24,480 nucleotides of DNA. Origin: Phellopilus nigrolimitatus. Its lineage: Eukaryota > Basidiomycota > Agaricomycetes > Hymenochaetales > Hymenochaetaceae. The notes beneath the pieces are model-generated. The model was not told the DNA's origin and did not search any database. It saw only the letters and a program-made list of their open reading frames with translations. Shown here one piece after another: positions 9,387-19,514 of this stretch. Location: positions 1-24,480 of the forward strand of contig JAJOHG010000379.1 in assembly GCA_021029095.1 (NCBI GenBank). The letters are read 5' to 3'. Position 1 is the first letter of the stretch. Each line of letters begins with the position of its first letter. A program made the translations under genes and the position numbers.

Positions 9387-12375
9387 TCAGTACCTTCCGC
9401 CTCGTCCACCGGGTCCACGGTAGGGACCATAGTCCGGGGGAGGACGCGCTGTGAGACGGAAGACATCAATCGAAAGCACAGAACGTATAGAGGAGTGCTT
9501 ACTTGGACGAACAGCAATCGAAGGTGAGCGCGAACGCGTGGCACCGGAACCAGGGATCACTGCGTTGCGAAAGACTTGCATAAGATCATCCGTACGAAAG
9601 ACAGGACCTGCAAATGCAACGATGTCGATGATTCAGAAGATACTCCACATAAAAGGACAAAACAAGCGCACCGTCAAACGTTTCTGGCGGAGGCAGCGTG
9701 CCCACAAACCAGTTCAGCACCTGCGGGATTACAGGCCTTGGCGGCTCCTCGCGTTCCACAGCATTGCGACGCGGCGGCGAGCGTTCTCTTTCGCGGTTTC
9801 TCTCTCTGTCGCCTCTATCGCCTTTGTCCCCTCTGTCCACCCTCTCCCCCCTGTCTGGCCAAGAGACAGGGCTCCCATAACGCCTGTTGCCCCCGCCTCC
9901 ACCCCAGCGCTCTCGTTCCCGCTCCCTATCCCTGGGTGGCGGCGAGAAGTCGCGCGACCGCTTGAGTGGCGGCATCCCCGCCTTCGTTTCATCGCGCCTC
10001 CGCTCTCGCTCTCGTGGCTCGCGCTCGACGGACTGCGGGCGCCTGAAGCTCCCGCCCCCCGGACCACCGAAGTTAGTGGTACCAGACCCGTAGACCTGCG
10101 ACTGACTCGCAGAAGATGGCGGCGCCCCTCCATTGATGGCGGGGATTGTGTCCTGACGCTGAAGCCCAGCGGCGGCCTTTTCTCTGGCGGCCTTTTCTTT
10201 GCGAGCCTGTGAGACGCCGAGATCACGGTTCGCGATGCCGTCAATGTTTGCATACGAGTGCTTTTGAGCAAATCGCTTGATCGGTGGGTCTGCCAGGAAC
10301 AAAATATATGAAAAAATAAGAGACGAAAAGGTAGAGGGTGGCAAACCTTTAGGGAATGCTTCGGCCATTCTTTTTTCGAGTTTTAGCGCCGCTTCAAGGT
10401 TCCCATACTGATACTCATAGCGTGCCCAGCGCTCCCAGAGCGCACGGGCCTTTTCGGGGTCGAAAGTCGCGGCGGCGTTTTCGAACAAAGCGCGAGCATC
10501 TGAATCTGAAGGTCAGAATGTGAGGTGGAGTAGCAGAGTACACGCACTATTTTCATCATTCACTGACATCAAGAACGTCAGATAGCGCACGACGAAGTCA
10601 ACCTCATTAGGAAAACGTGCGTGCGCCAGGCCGAAAATCTTATTAGCAACGCCAAGTTGCTTCGCGACGTGATATTCCATTAGCGCGGCAGACTCGAATA
10701 CCTCCCAAGTCGTCCATTTGTCCTTCCTCGCTTTCCCGAATACCGCACGGCTTGCATCAACACCTTCCGCGCGCAACGCGAAGCGAATGTACATGATGTA
10801 CACCAAGCCGTACTCTTGCTGTCTCTCACGCAAATTTTCAGTATGTGGCGGAACTTCTGACGGGGAAGACGAGGAAGAAGATGTCGTTTTCGTGGTGGCA
10901 AACGATGCTTCCTTTGAAAGTCCACCACCATTCTGCACATCTCCGTTCTCAGCGCTGGCGTCAGCCGTACCAGCAGACCCAGGCACAGAATCCGAGGTCG
11001 ATGATTGCGCGGCTTCGTCATCAGACTTCACCTTGAGATCCTCAAGGTCTTCATGCATACTTTGGAGTAATCTGTTGAACGTCGCGTGAACTTCAACATA
11101 ATTCTTGGCTATTTCGAACGACTCTGCGAGTGCAAAGTTGAGAAGGAAACTTGTCGGATTCGCTTCGATGCCGGCCTTGAGGAGTGCGAGCGCTTCGTCC
11201 GCGCGCCCCGCGCCCGATGCCCATGTATACGCCATGAACCAGATCTCGCTAAAGAAACGCATGCGGACGACTGCCTTACGGTACACGCCCTGCAGGCGTG
11301 TCGTGAGCGCAACCTTGTCCTCGATCTCAAGCGGGTTGCTCTCTTCCCACCTAAGGTACAGCTTCCAGGCGCCCGCAAGCGAGCGGTCGTTCTGGACATA
11401 TGTCGGCTTGTGCGGCAGGTTAAGCGCAGCGCGCGCGCCATTTGTTGGGTGCGCAGGTGGGAGGAGCGGCCCGAGATGCTGTCGGAGATCACGCAACTTA
11501 GATCGGGCTTGCATGTGCGCCGGGGACAAATCTTGCAAAAACTTCTTGGCCTGCAAGAACTCGTTTGCACGCAGTCTCAATTTCGAAGGAAGCAACGCAC
11601 GGTTATTTTATTCAAACTATTTTCAAACGCTTCGTAGTCTTTCCATAACATCTCGACATTCTCGAGCGGAATTTGGACAGCACGTTGATAAATCTTGCGT
11701 AGAGTGTCCATCTTTTGCTGCTCTTCCCAGGTTGAACTTGCTTCTCCGGATTTGACGAATTGAATATATTCTGCCCAGATGTCGCTGCTGTCCTTGTCTT
11801 GACCAACATGTTGCAGAGCGAATTCATAAGCTTTTGCTACTGTATCACGCGTTGTAGGTCCGACATTCAGGCGCCGTCTGTGAAAGATCAGCGTTGATAC
11901 GAAGCGCCACGGAAGGAGGCGCGTTCACTGACCTCACGTAGATTATGTAGAACTTCCATAGGTCGACTGAGGCAGATGTTCTCAAGAAGCGCGCAAACAA
12001 AGCTTCGGCGAACGGAAACGTCGCTTGGTTGGTCAAAAAATGGTTCAAGTAGGAGATCTGAGCGGATGACTTCGGACAAGGTAGGATTTAACACGCATTT
12101 CGGTCCACAAAAAATAGAATTGAATAATGAGAAAGAAAAATGACACGAACTGTATTGGGATACTTCTCGAGCAACGCCTCATATGCCTCCTTGATTTTCT
12201 CAAGATCACTAGAATCCTCTGCATTGTCGAGGAGCGCATTCCAAGCTGCTTCACTGTACGAGTTATCTTCGACGCGTTTGCGCAACAACGCCCATTCGGA
12301 CGGCGGTGGCTGCAAACTTGCTTCAGTCGGTTCAGGCTTGACCTTGACGTCTTCGGACTGTATCTCAGCGTTCAT
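9387..12375 (-). CDS. RNA14: Rna14 / CstF-77-like mRNA 3'-end-processing factor (Suf domain)
   Basis: Eight exons on the minus strand: 12375-12151, 12069-11933, 11877-11601, 11550-10548, 10499-10347, 10289-9672, 9607-9503, 9448-9387, giving 859 residues. HAT repeats fill most of it (for example SVDLWKFYIIYVR, DIWAEYIQFVKSGEA, LAGAWKLYLRWEESNP, SEIWFMAYTWASG), the Suf-domain arrangement of Rna14/CstF-77, a dimeric scaffold of cleavage factor IA in the nucleus. A Ser-rich loop at about 390-460 interrupts the HAT array. The tail is rich in Arg/Glu/Gly, then NWFVGTLPPPETFDG and LMQVFRNAVIPGSG, which resemble the C-terminal segment that binds Rna15/CstF-64, and it ends in GPYRGPGGRGGRY. Introns are GT-AG, 48-81 bp. 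Intron 7 (9502-9449) is open in frame, so the last junction is less certain. The start has a poly-T/A tract just upstream. Confidence 0.92.
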
Positions 12376-12909
12376 GTCGTCGCGTTTTTTTTTTTGTTGT
12401 CTTCAGTTTCGATGGTCTTCAACCGTTCACGCGAAGACAAACTTGTGGACGTAGCAGTCTAACAAACTCCTGCTCTGATGACTGTCCGTCAGCGAAGTGG
12501 GCAAACGTGAGCCACCTGCACGCACCTGTTTTGTCAGATCAGTACCCCCGTCACGCTGTCAAGCTTCCCTCGTACGATAAAAGGCTCTTCAAGTCCACCG
12601 ATGCTCACAGTTGCAAATTGGGCGGACAAGGCAGTAACAGAGGCGTTGTTGACGACGTGGTGGTCGAAAGCAAGGGGTGGGCGCTCTGCACGCGTGCACT
12701 TACCTCAGCAGAACTCAGCCCACCTCCGTATTTGGAATTATATTTACTTCCCGATTTGAACTTACAGCTTTCTCACTAACGTCCACGTCCGGTTCCTTGC
12801 TGCAAATAATGGGCTCGCTTCTGGCAATCTAGAAAGGATATCCAACTGGATCTGAAGCTGTGTCTTAACCTTCATCAAGAATTCTATACAAATCTATCAT
12901 TTGAGAAAC
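12376..12909. promoter_or_regulatory. Divergent promoter region between RNA14 and the modular coiled-coil gene
   Basis: 534 bp separate two start codons that point away from each other. A run of about 12 T lies at roughly 12387-12398, just 5' of the RNA14 start (poly-A on its coding strand), a common nucleosome-excluding feature of fungal promoters. No clear TATA is seen. A 90-codon open frame at 12507-12779 has no motif and is not supported as a gene. Confidence 0.5.
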
Positions 12910-15900
12910 ATGGATGCGTTCGCAGACGAAAACCAATCTTTCTCAGAGGCGAACTCTTCCTGGGCCTCTCTGGTCGTAGATCAAGTACAGAATAGTCTGG
13001 AAGACGACGATTATCCAAATATATTGGATCTTGACTCTGATACAGGCCGTAGAAGCGCCTCCGTTGAGACGTAAGTACACAAACCACATATTTCAATCCC
13101 GTGTAAGACATCTCATATCTGAGTCATCAAGACATGGCAAATCCCGGAGATACATTGACAGCAAAACATTCGAGCAAATCCTACAAGTGATGGTTCAACA
13201 AAGTGTTGCACTCGACAACCTCCGCGCCGAGCTCAGTCACCTCCGACAAGAGCGACGGGAAGAGCTCGAACACCGCGACGCACGACTTCGAATAGCCGAA
13301 AAGCAAGCGCGCATCCTTCGCGCTGAAAAAGAGAAGGCAGTTGCTACCTCTGAGGAACTTCAGGCGGAATGCATCGCGCTCAGATCCTTTGGGAAGGAGC
13401 ACACTGACGCCGGCTCTCTTTCTTTCCACGAGCACAAGCGGATCGTGCAACGCCTAGAAGACGACGCTACAGCTCGCGTCGAGAATGCCGAAGCTGAGAA
13501 ATCACACTTAACGCTTCAGCTTACAAGGTTCCAAATCGAAATCGCTCAGCTGCGCAACCAAGTCGATGATCGAAGCTATCCTGAAGAGGTCCTCCAGGAA
13601 CTGACGGAGCGGCTACAGCGGGCTGTTGAGGAAAGCTGTCAGAAAGGTAAACGTTTTCCTTCTGTCCAAAGAGATTCTTGTACTCAATCGCATCCTAGTT
13701 GCTAGCGAGGGAGACTCGACCAAGAAGGTATGATGATTAATGAAGTAGGACTAGCAATATCTCAAGTTTGTGAATTGAAGGCTCTTTCCGACGCCGAGGT
13801 TCAAATAGCGACACGTAAGCTTTCGTCCTCGACCATTACATGATAACTGACTTATCTATGTGTCAGTGGAGCATGAAATCAAGACGTCGAATGCTGTAAT
13901 TGACTAACCTTTCCCATGCTATATCTATCTTACATACTGTCTTCAGTCCCGGGAAGAAGTGCAAGAACATTGTAACATATGTAAGTAATCTCATCAGTGG
14001 CGTGCGTTTTGACTACTAATTGAGTCCCTTCTGCTAGTCAAATCTGAATACAACGAGCTTCACATGGTGCGCACAGCAGTCCTATAAGCTATTAACCCTA
14101 TCTAAGAGCGTTCCTTCTTTAGGCCTATAGAGAACTCCAGCAACGATTAGCGATCCGTAGGAAACATCTTCACCGATCTACCTTCCGTGACTGAAATAAC
14201 TCGTTTCAGTGGAGTCAACGAAAGGACAAGTCGGCGAGGTGACACCTACAGTTCATCGTTGGCATATCGGTACCTAACCGCCTGATCTTAGGATTCTACT
14301 AACGAGCTTCACGAGCAAATCGAGCAGCGTAAGTTTAATATACTTCGATGTACATCCATTTTCGTGCCGTCTGACCTTCCGATGAAAATCAAGTACGATC
14401 ACAACTTTTCGAAACTGAGAAGACCCGCGACGTTGGTACGTTACCCATCTTACCGAATCATAAAACAGCTTCCGTTGAACGTTATATTCCGCGTTTTAGC
14501 TTTACTGGATGCCGAACAACTCCGCACCGTGCGCATCTTTTTCTTCGTTCTGATGCCTTGTCGTTCTGATGCGCTAACGGACCGACAAATTACGATTTTA
14601 GGTGCTGCACGAGGCGGAGAAAAATCGCGGCGCTTGTTCGTCTTGATTCTTTTCTTTTTCTGGAATTAAGATTGTCACTATTATTATCTAGCGGTTACGG
14701 ATACGCGAGAGGTGGCGCAGGTTCGCTCATTCCATCCATTTAATATAAGGATAAGTTATCATGAAGTTATCACGGATTCACACATTGTCGCTAGGCGATT
14801 TCAAATGCGGAAGCTGGACGTACAGAGGCCGAGAAAGCGCGCGAGAATGGTGAGTGTGCATACCGCCTTATGAAGAGAGCGAAATGAATTCTCAGCGAAA
14901 TATTCACAAATTTTCCAACTAGCCCTACTAGACAACGAGCAACTTAAGGCTGTAAGTTACTCCTTCCTTTGGGCAGCGCATTAGAATACTAATCGAATTT
15001 TTTCTCTAGATTCTGAAAGAGAACGAGGAGAAGCAAACATCTTGTCCGTTCCTTTCTCGATCCCAGATCAATAGTGCGTGCGATCCTGATGTAATCTTTT
15101 TTAGTGGTCGCGGACGCGCAAAAGTCAAAACAGGCTAGTCCATCATTTCTCTGGAAACAAGGGAGTTGCCTACTTGCTTAATATGTTCTTTTCAGGCCGC
15201 TGAGTCCCAGCTTGCACTTGGTTAATTCCCGCTCTGCTCTGTTTGATCAACAAAATGACGTTGACGATTTTAATTTTAGCCCAGTGCAACTACGACCGAT
15301 TAGAAGCTGTACGTATCCTTAGAAACTTCTCACCTGTCGTAATCTTCCACTGACTGTTCGCGTGTAGGATTTGAAGGGCACGAAAAGCGAAGTTCAGGAA
15401 TGTACGTATGCAATCACGCGATTGAGTAGCTCTTCGTAGCTTATGTTGGGCAGTGACGGTATCGTTGAGCTGCGAGCGACAGGTCCGTCGAAGCATTCGG
15501 AATCATTCGCGCAGCACACTCATCAGTGTTGTATTCATATCAGATTTCTGAAGAGGCCACTTCCCGTCAGTCCAGCCGTAAGTTCTCTTCTGAAGCTTGG
15601 CTTCGGATACCAGCAACTAAACGGGTTTTCCAGTGGCAAATGAGTTGAACTCGCTCAAAAAGGTCTTTTCGGACCTTTAATGTCCATCTGTCGTCTCTGA
15701 TTCCTTATCTAGGCCCACGTCGAGGAGCTGGATGCGAAGGATCGCGCTCTCTCCGAAGGTCAGTATGCCTGTGCACTCGCTGTTACTTTGCTTACCGCCT
15801 TCATTATTTACTTAGCTGCCATGCGAGCCGAAGAGTTGCGAGTTGTAAGAGCTAGTTTTTTTTTTTTTTTTTAAGACGACGAGCCCGGGGATAAACACAT

Positions 15901-18900
15901 ACTTTTCTAGAGCCTAGACGATACGAACCGGAAGGTGGAGGAAGCTTGTCAGAATCTCGCTGCAGCAAACGCGAATTTGGATGACGTATCCGCTCAGCTC
16001 GTAGAACGTGAGTGGCTTCTGCCTCGAGAAGGCTGCAGTTACTGATTCTTCGTGTTGTTTACAGGCAATCAGGTACTATCCTTCTATGCTCAATACGAAA
16101 ATGAACAACACTGACACGTGGCGCTCAAGGAACTGGCTGAAGTGAAAACGCATAGCGATGAGCGTGAGTCTCCCTCTGACATTACCCTTTACTTCATGAC
16201 TGATTATAGTTGAGTAGTTCAGGCTGAAGTGAATCAGTTAAGAACTACTTTGCAAGAACGCGCTATGGGTCAAAGCGAAGGTGTGTCACTGCAGAGTCCT
16301 AGGCCATAATCACGAGCGTCAACTAACGGAGGAAATAGCGGCGGCGCAGCTGGAACAGACCAGAGTGCTCCTCAGAGAAACCGAAAAGGGACATGCCAAA
16401 GGTGTGTTGTCGTTTCATACTCAATGACTTACGGGATTATAAGATTGTTTTAGCGGATAGCCAGATAAGGCTTATGAAGGACACTTTGGAAAAAGCGCAA
16501 AAGAAGCGCGCAGAAGGTATGTCCGCCAGCTTTCCTATAGACCTGAAGAGGGATTTTGAACGCGTGCGATAGTCGATGTCCAGCTGAAGCAAACGGATGC
16601 TGCTCTCCAGGATGCCAGCAAAGGTCGAACTGAAGGTAAGGTCCGAACCTACCTCTCAAACAAGCAGCTTATCGCATCCAATAGCGGAGGCACAGCTGCA
16701 GCAAATGAAGGTTGCTGTACAAGAGGCAAAGGAAAAGCAAGCCGAAGGTAAAGAGAGAGCTTTTCATTTTTATACAGATTGGCGACTGACGAGTTCGTAG
16801 CGGAAGTCCAACTCCAACAGTCGGAGAGTGCCGTGCAGGACGCAAACAGAGACCGAAAGCAAGGTGAGTTCTTCGCGGCATCTCTTATTATCATTAAAGA
16901 AAATTGATTGGCTGTAACAGCGAACTCCCAAGTAGAGCTGTTGAATAAGGCTTTGCAAGACACTAATAATCGACTACTCGAAGGTTCGTAAATGATGATT
17001 ATGTTAATGAAGCCTCTCTAACAGCCGTGGCAGTTGAGGGCGATTTGAAGGAGTCGAAGATTGCTCAGCTAAACACTGTGAATGAGCATGTTCAACGTAC
17101 GTTCTCATATGTGTATGACGATAAGTCCTTGTCTAACAGATTGAATAGGTAACTCTGAACTGCAGAAAACTCTTCAAAAAGCAGAAATGCAACGTACTGA
17201 AGGTAAGCTGTGTTTTTATTTTCAGCAGGCGATTCGCTAAGACATGCGTGATAGCGGAATCGCGATTGGTGCAAATGAAAGCGTCTATGCAGGATGCCAG
17301 CAAGGACCAAGCCGACGGTTTGTTTCGTTTCTTGATTTATGAATATTAGTCTGATAATGTGTTATAGTCCGAGCTCAACTAGAGCAGCTTGCGCAAACGA
17401 AAGAGGCTCTGAAAGAAGCGAAAAGAGGACGCACTGAAGGTGGGTTCTTTGAAATTTTTATTATTTGTATAAGAACTCATTGGTATGTAACGAAGCCCTT
17501 CGAGAGGCTGAGCGCGTTAGGCTACTGTTCGCAGAATCAGAGGGCAATCGCGTTGAAGGTAAAATATATTTACTGAAGCATCTATTCATTACTTATCTAT
17601 TTCCCTTTCAGCTGATATGTTGAATGAAGACCTGGAGCAGGTACATTATACACGTCGTACCATTCAAGCTCAAAACTCACAGCCTAAACTCTACAGAAAG
17701 TGTCCGAACTGCAGCATGAGGTGCAAAACTGTAGGAGTCCTCATCGAAGATGTTGTGAATGAAACTTCAACGCTCATGATTCTAATAGTGAACGTTCAGC
17801 TAGCCGAGATGAGAGAGGTAAGATGACAATCTTGATTTTCATTCAGACATGTTCACCTAATTATTTAACACCATAAAGCATCTGGGCGTCTCCGACAGAC
17901 AGAACGAAAAGCGTAAGCGAAGATCGCCCATTCTCCTTATGACCTTCATCTTCTCTAACGTTTTCCCAAGTTATCGATACGACGAACAAGGACAAAATGG
18001 TACGTGGACAAACTATTTGTCTGTGTTACTTGCCAATTGAAGGTCTTTAGACTATCTTTAAACTAGAAACCAAAGTTGAGAAGTTGTCGCTTGCTCGCCA
18101 AAAGGTATGTAGGACGCCCATTTCAGGTCAGACCGAACTGAAACCCTCCTGTTAGATGGCTGCGATATACGGCCTGCCGGCCTATTCCCCAGTCGCCTCG
18201 CCTGACCGCATTAATCCTCCGATCCATTTGGGGAGTCTGACGTCGAGGAGTACACCATCCTCGTCTCCGCCGACCGAGATAACTCTTCAGGCATCTGCAA
18301 GTCACGACCATATTGGCCCGCCAGCGAAGCGTCAGAAACGCTCAGGGATGGCGTGGACTCCCATAGAATCCCCTATTGAATCGAATACCGATATCACCAG
18401 GCGCTCAAGCACGATGTGGTCTCCCACGAGATCTCCCATAGAATCAAATGTCGACCACGCACGCGGACCTGGCGCAGGGTTGTCTACCGATACTGCCATC
18501 TCGTTAGACGATGACGAGCAGCTTCCAGTGACTCCCACGTCACGCGGACCTCATTTGCAACCCATTCGAAACATGGACATACCTAAGGAGGTATTCACAA
18601 CATACGAACTGGTCGCAAAAGTGGGGACGTGGTCCAGCGCTCAAGGGAATTCAGTCTGTGGATTCTGCATGTAAGTACTTCCTGCTTTATTTCGTACGAA
18701 ACGTGTCAAGCAACCCTGCTAGGCTTGAGAATACGCATTCGGATCAGCAGATTCGACATCCCCTCAGGTTTGACGCTTTGCTCTATCCTGCCCAGTACTG
18801 GCAACACTGCGTAACAGAACATAAAGTGGCATGGAGGCCTGATATCGACAACTTTTTGAAGACCATGGCACAGAAATCACCAGTAAGACAAATTAACAAG

Positions 18901-19246
18901 AGAAGGTTTTGTTCGTCCGAACCTAATATTTCCCTGTAGTCAATAAACCCGGTCGTCGAAATGATGCGGAAGTTTGCGTTGATGGTGTCTTGGAAGACAG
19001 ACATAGGTCCGTACGCTTGTGGCTTGTGTCAGTAAGTGCCTTCCGTAGAATCTTGTTCAATTGGACCTTTTCATCGGTGGATATTTATGTAGGCTCGAAA
19101 ACACACATCAAGACCACGACCCGCTGCCCTCACTAAGCATAAATTCGCATGTAGACTATAGGCTCTTCTGGTCTCACTGCCGTTCGGAGCATGCACCGTT
19201 CTGGAATCCTGCCTCGCAGTCCAGCGCTTCCCAGAGTATTATGTAG
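12910..19246 (+). CDS. 51-exon modular coiled-coil protein with two CxxC-HCxxxH motifs, unrecognised family
   Basis: I do not recognise this family. The model starts at aaacATGG (12910) and joins 51 exons into 1,166 residues without a stop; ends include 12910-13070, 13132-13646, the small-exon array 13699-17999, 18051-18104, 18156-18670, 18723-18882, 18940-19031 and 19093-19246. Residues ~54-225 are a long charged coiled coil. About 226-842 are repeated 21-residue coiled-coil modules. About 861-1030 are Ser/Pro-rich, with a basic PAKRQKR stretch (possible nuclear signal) and a twice-repeated SPIESN[TV]D unit. Residues 1028-1065 and 1112-1149 each hold C-x2-C-x28-H-C-x3-H. Introns are 41-74 bp; one (15134-15195) needs a GC donor. 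Exon 48 begins with ATG (18156), so the C-terminal part could be a separate gene. A scaffold or nuclear protein is possible; function is unknown. Confidence 0.75.
15856..15872 (+). repeat. Poly-T tract of 17 in an intron
   Basis: Uninterrupted T run inside the intron 15845-15910 of the coiled-coil gene, early in the intron rather than next to the acceptor. It may be a length-variable site or an unstable spot in the assembly. Confidence 0.9.
16065..16072 (+). other. 8-nt microexon of the coiled-coil gene
   Basis: gcaatcag joins the phase-1 end of exon 27 (16007) to the 34-nt exon 16130-16163 and adds Arg-Asn-Gln. It is flanked by acceptor tttacag and donor gtacta. It sits where a 29-nt exon would be expected and keeps the same phases (1 in, 0 out). 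The alternative of reading through meets a TGA at 16112. Confidence 0.55.
16218..17558 (+). repeat. Central block of unsplit 63-nt modules
   Basis: Exons 30-41. Nine are exactly 63 nt and enter and leave in phase 1: 16218-16280, 16339-16401, 16454-16516, 16573-16635, 16685-16747, 16801-16863, 16921-16983, 17255-17317, 17496-17558. Three differ by exactly 9 nt: 17025-17096 and 17368-17439 (72) and 17149-17202 (54). The encoded unit reads about A-E-x-Q-L-x-Q-x-K-x-A-[LV]-Q-[ED]-A-x-K-x-[RQ]-x-E, three heptads. Exon ends look alike (gaag before the donor, cg or similar after the acceptor), while the introns differ in sequence. Confidence 0.85.
17612..17999 (+). repeat. C-terminal block of split modules (29/34/29/34/29)
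   Basis: Exons 42-46: 17612-17640 (29), 17697-17730 (34), 17789-17817 (29), 17879-17912 (34), 17971-17999 (29). They return to the split form seen before 16164, with the phase-0 intron again after the tenth residue of the module. A 54-nt phase-0 exon (18051-18104) closes the coil. Confidence 0.8.
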
Positions 19247-19514
19247 CTTTGCGTCCGTTTATTCTCTTTTTTTTTTCTTAACTGCAAGCAAACTTTCTAT
19301 CTCTTCGGGAGCACGGTCTGGTGCATCATTGTACAATTCATTTACCTTCTTGAAATACACAGAATCAGAGACTTTTCCCTTTCAATCGATACAAGGACAT
19401 ATATAAGCCATATTATAACTCGTAATCGTCAATATCTAAAAGAACGGCGAACGAGACTACATACTACAGAACAGCAAAATAGAAGAAATTCGTAAGGTGG
19501 AAAAAAGAACGTGT
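19247..19514. terminator. Convergent 3' ends of the coiled-coil gene and the Hrp1-like gene
   Basis: 268 bp lie between two stop codons that face each other. The stretch is T-rich near 19266-19280 and A-rich toward 19480-19510, as expected for two short 3' UTRs with overlapping poly(A) regions. No exact signal can be fixed. Confidence 0.4.

Larger units (their letters stand above)
13699..16163 (+). repeat. N-terminal block of split modules (29-nt + 34-nt exons)
   Basis: Exons 3-29 of the coiled-coil gene. Twelve are exactly 29 nt, entering in phase 1 and leaving in phase 0 (13699, 13867, 14038, 14210, 14500, 14692, 14923, 15105, 15280, 15454, 15634, 15816). Eight are exactly 34 nt, phase 0 to phase 1 (13781, 13947, 14123, 14602, 15010, 15368, 15544, 16130). 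A pair adds to 63 nt, or 21 codons. Exceptions are 37, 42, 55, 25, 46, 97 and 8 nt. Each 29-nt exon encodes ten residues after the shared codon, many with hydrophobic a/d-like spacing. Confidence 0.8.

Noticed and set aside
9052..9423. 123-codon open frame on the + strand
   Set aside because: No recognisable motif, and it overlaps the supported 3' end of the RNA14 homologue on the other strand.
9451..10212. 253-codon open frame on the + strand, rich in Ser/Pro/Arg
   Set aside because: It is the antisense of the Arg/Glu/Gly-rich tail of the RNA14 homologue, whose frame is supported by homology.
12507..12779. 90-codon open frame in the divergent promoter
   Set aside because: No motif and no plausible splice links to the coiled-coil gene start at 12910.
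13699..17999. Reading the regularly spaced short repeats as a CRISPR or satellite array
   Set aside because: The regular units are coding, differ in sequence, and are separated by introns with splice sites; no identical direct repeats occur.
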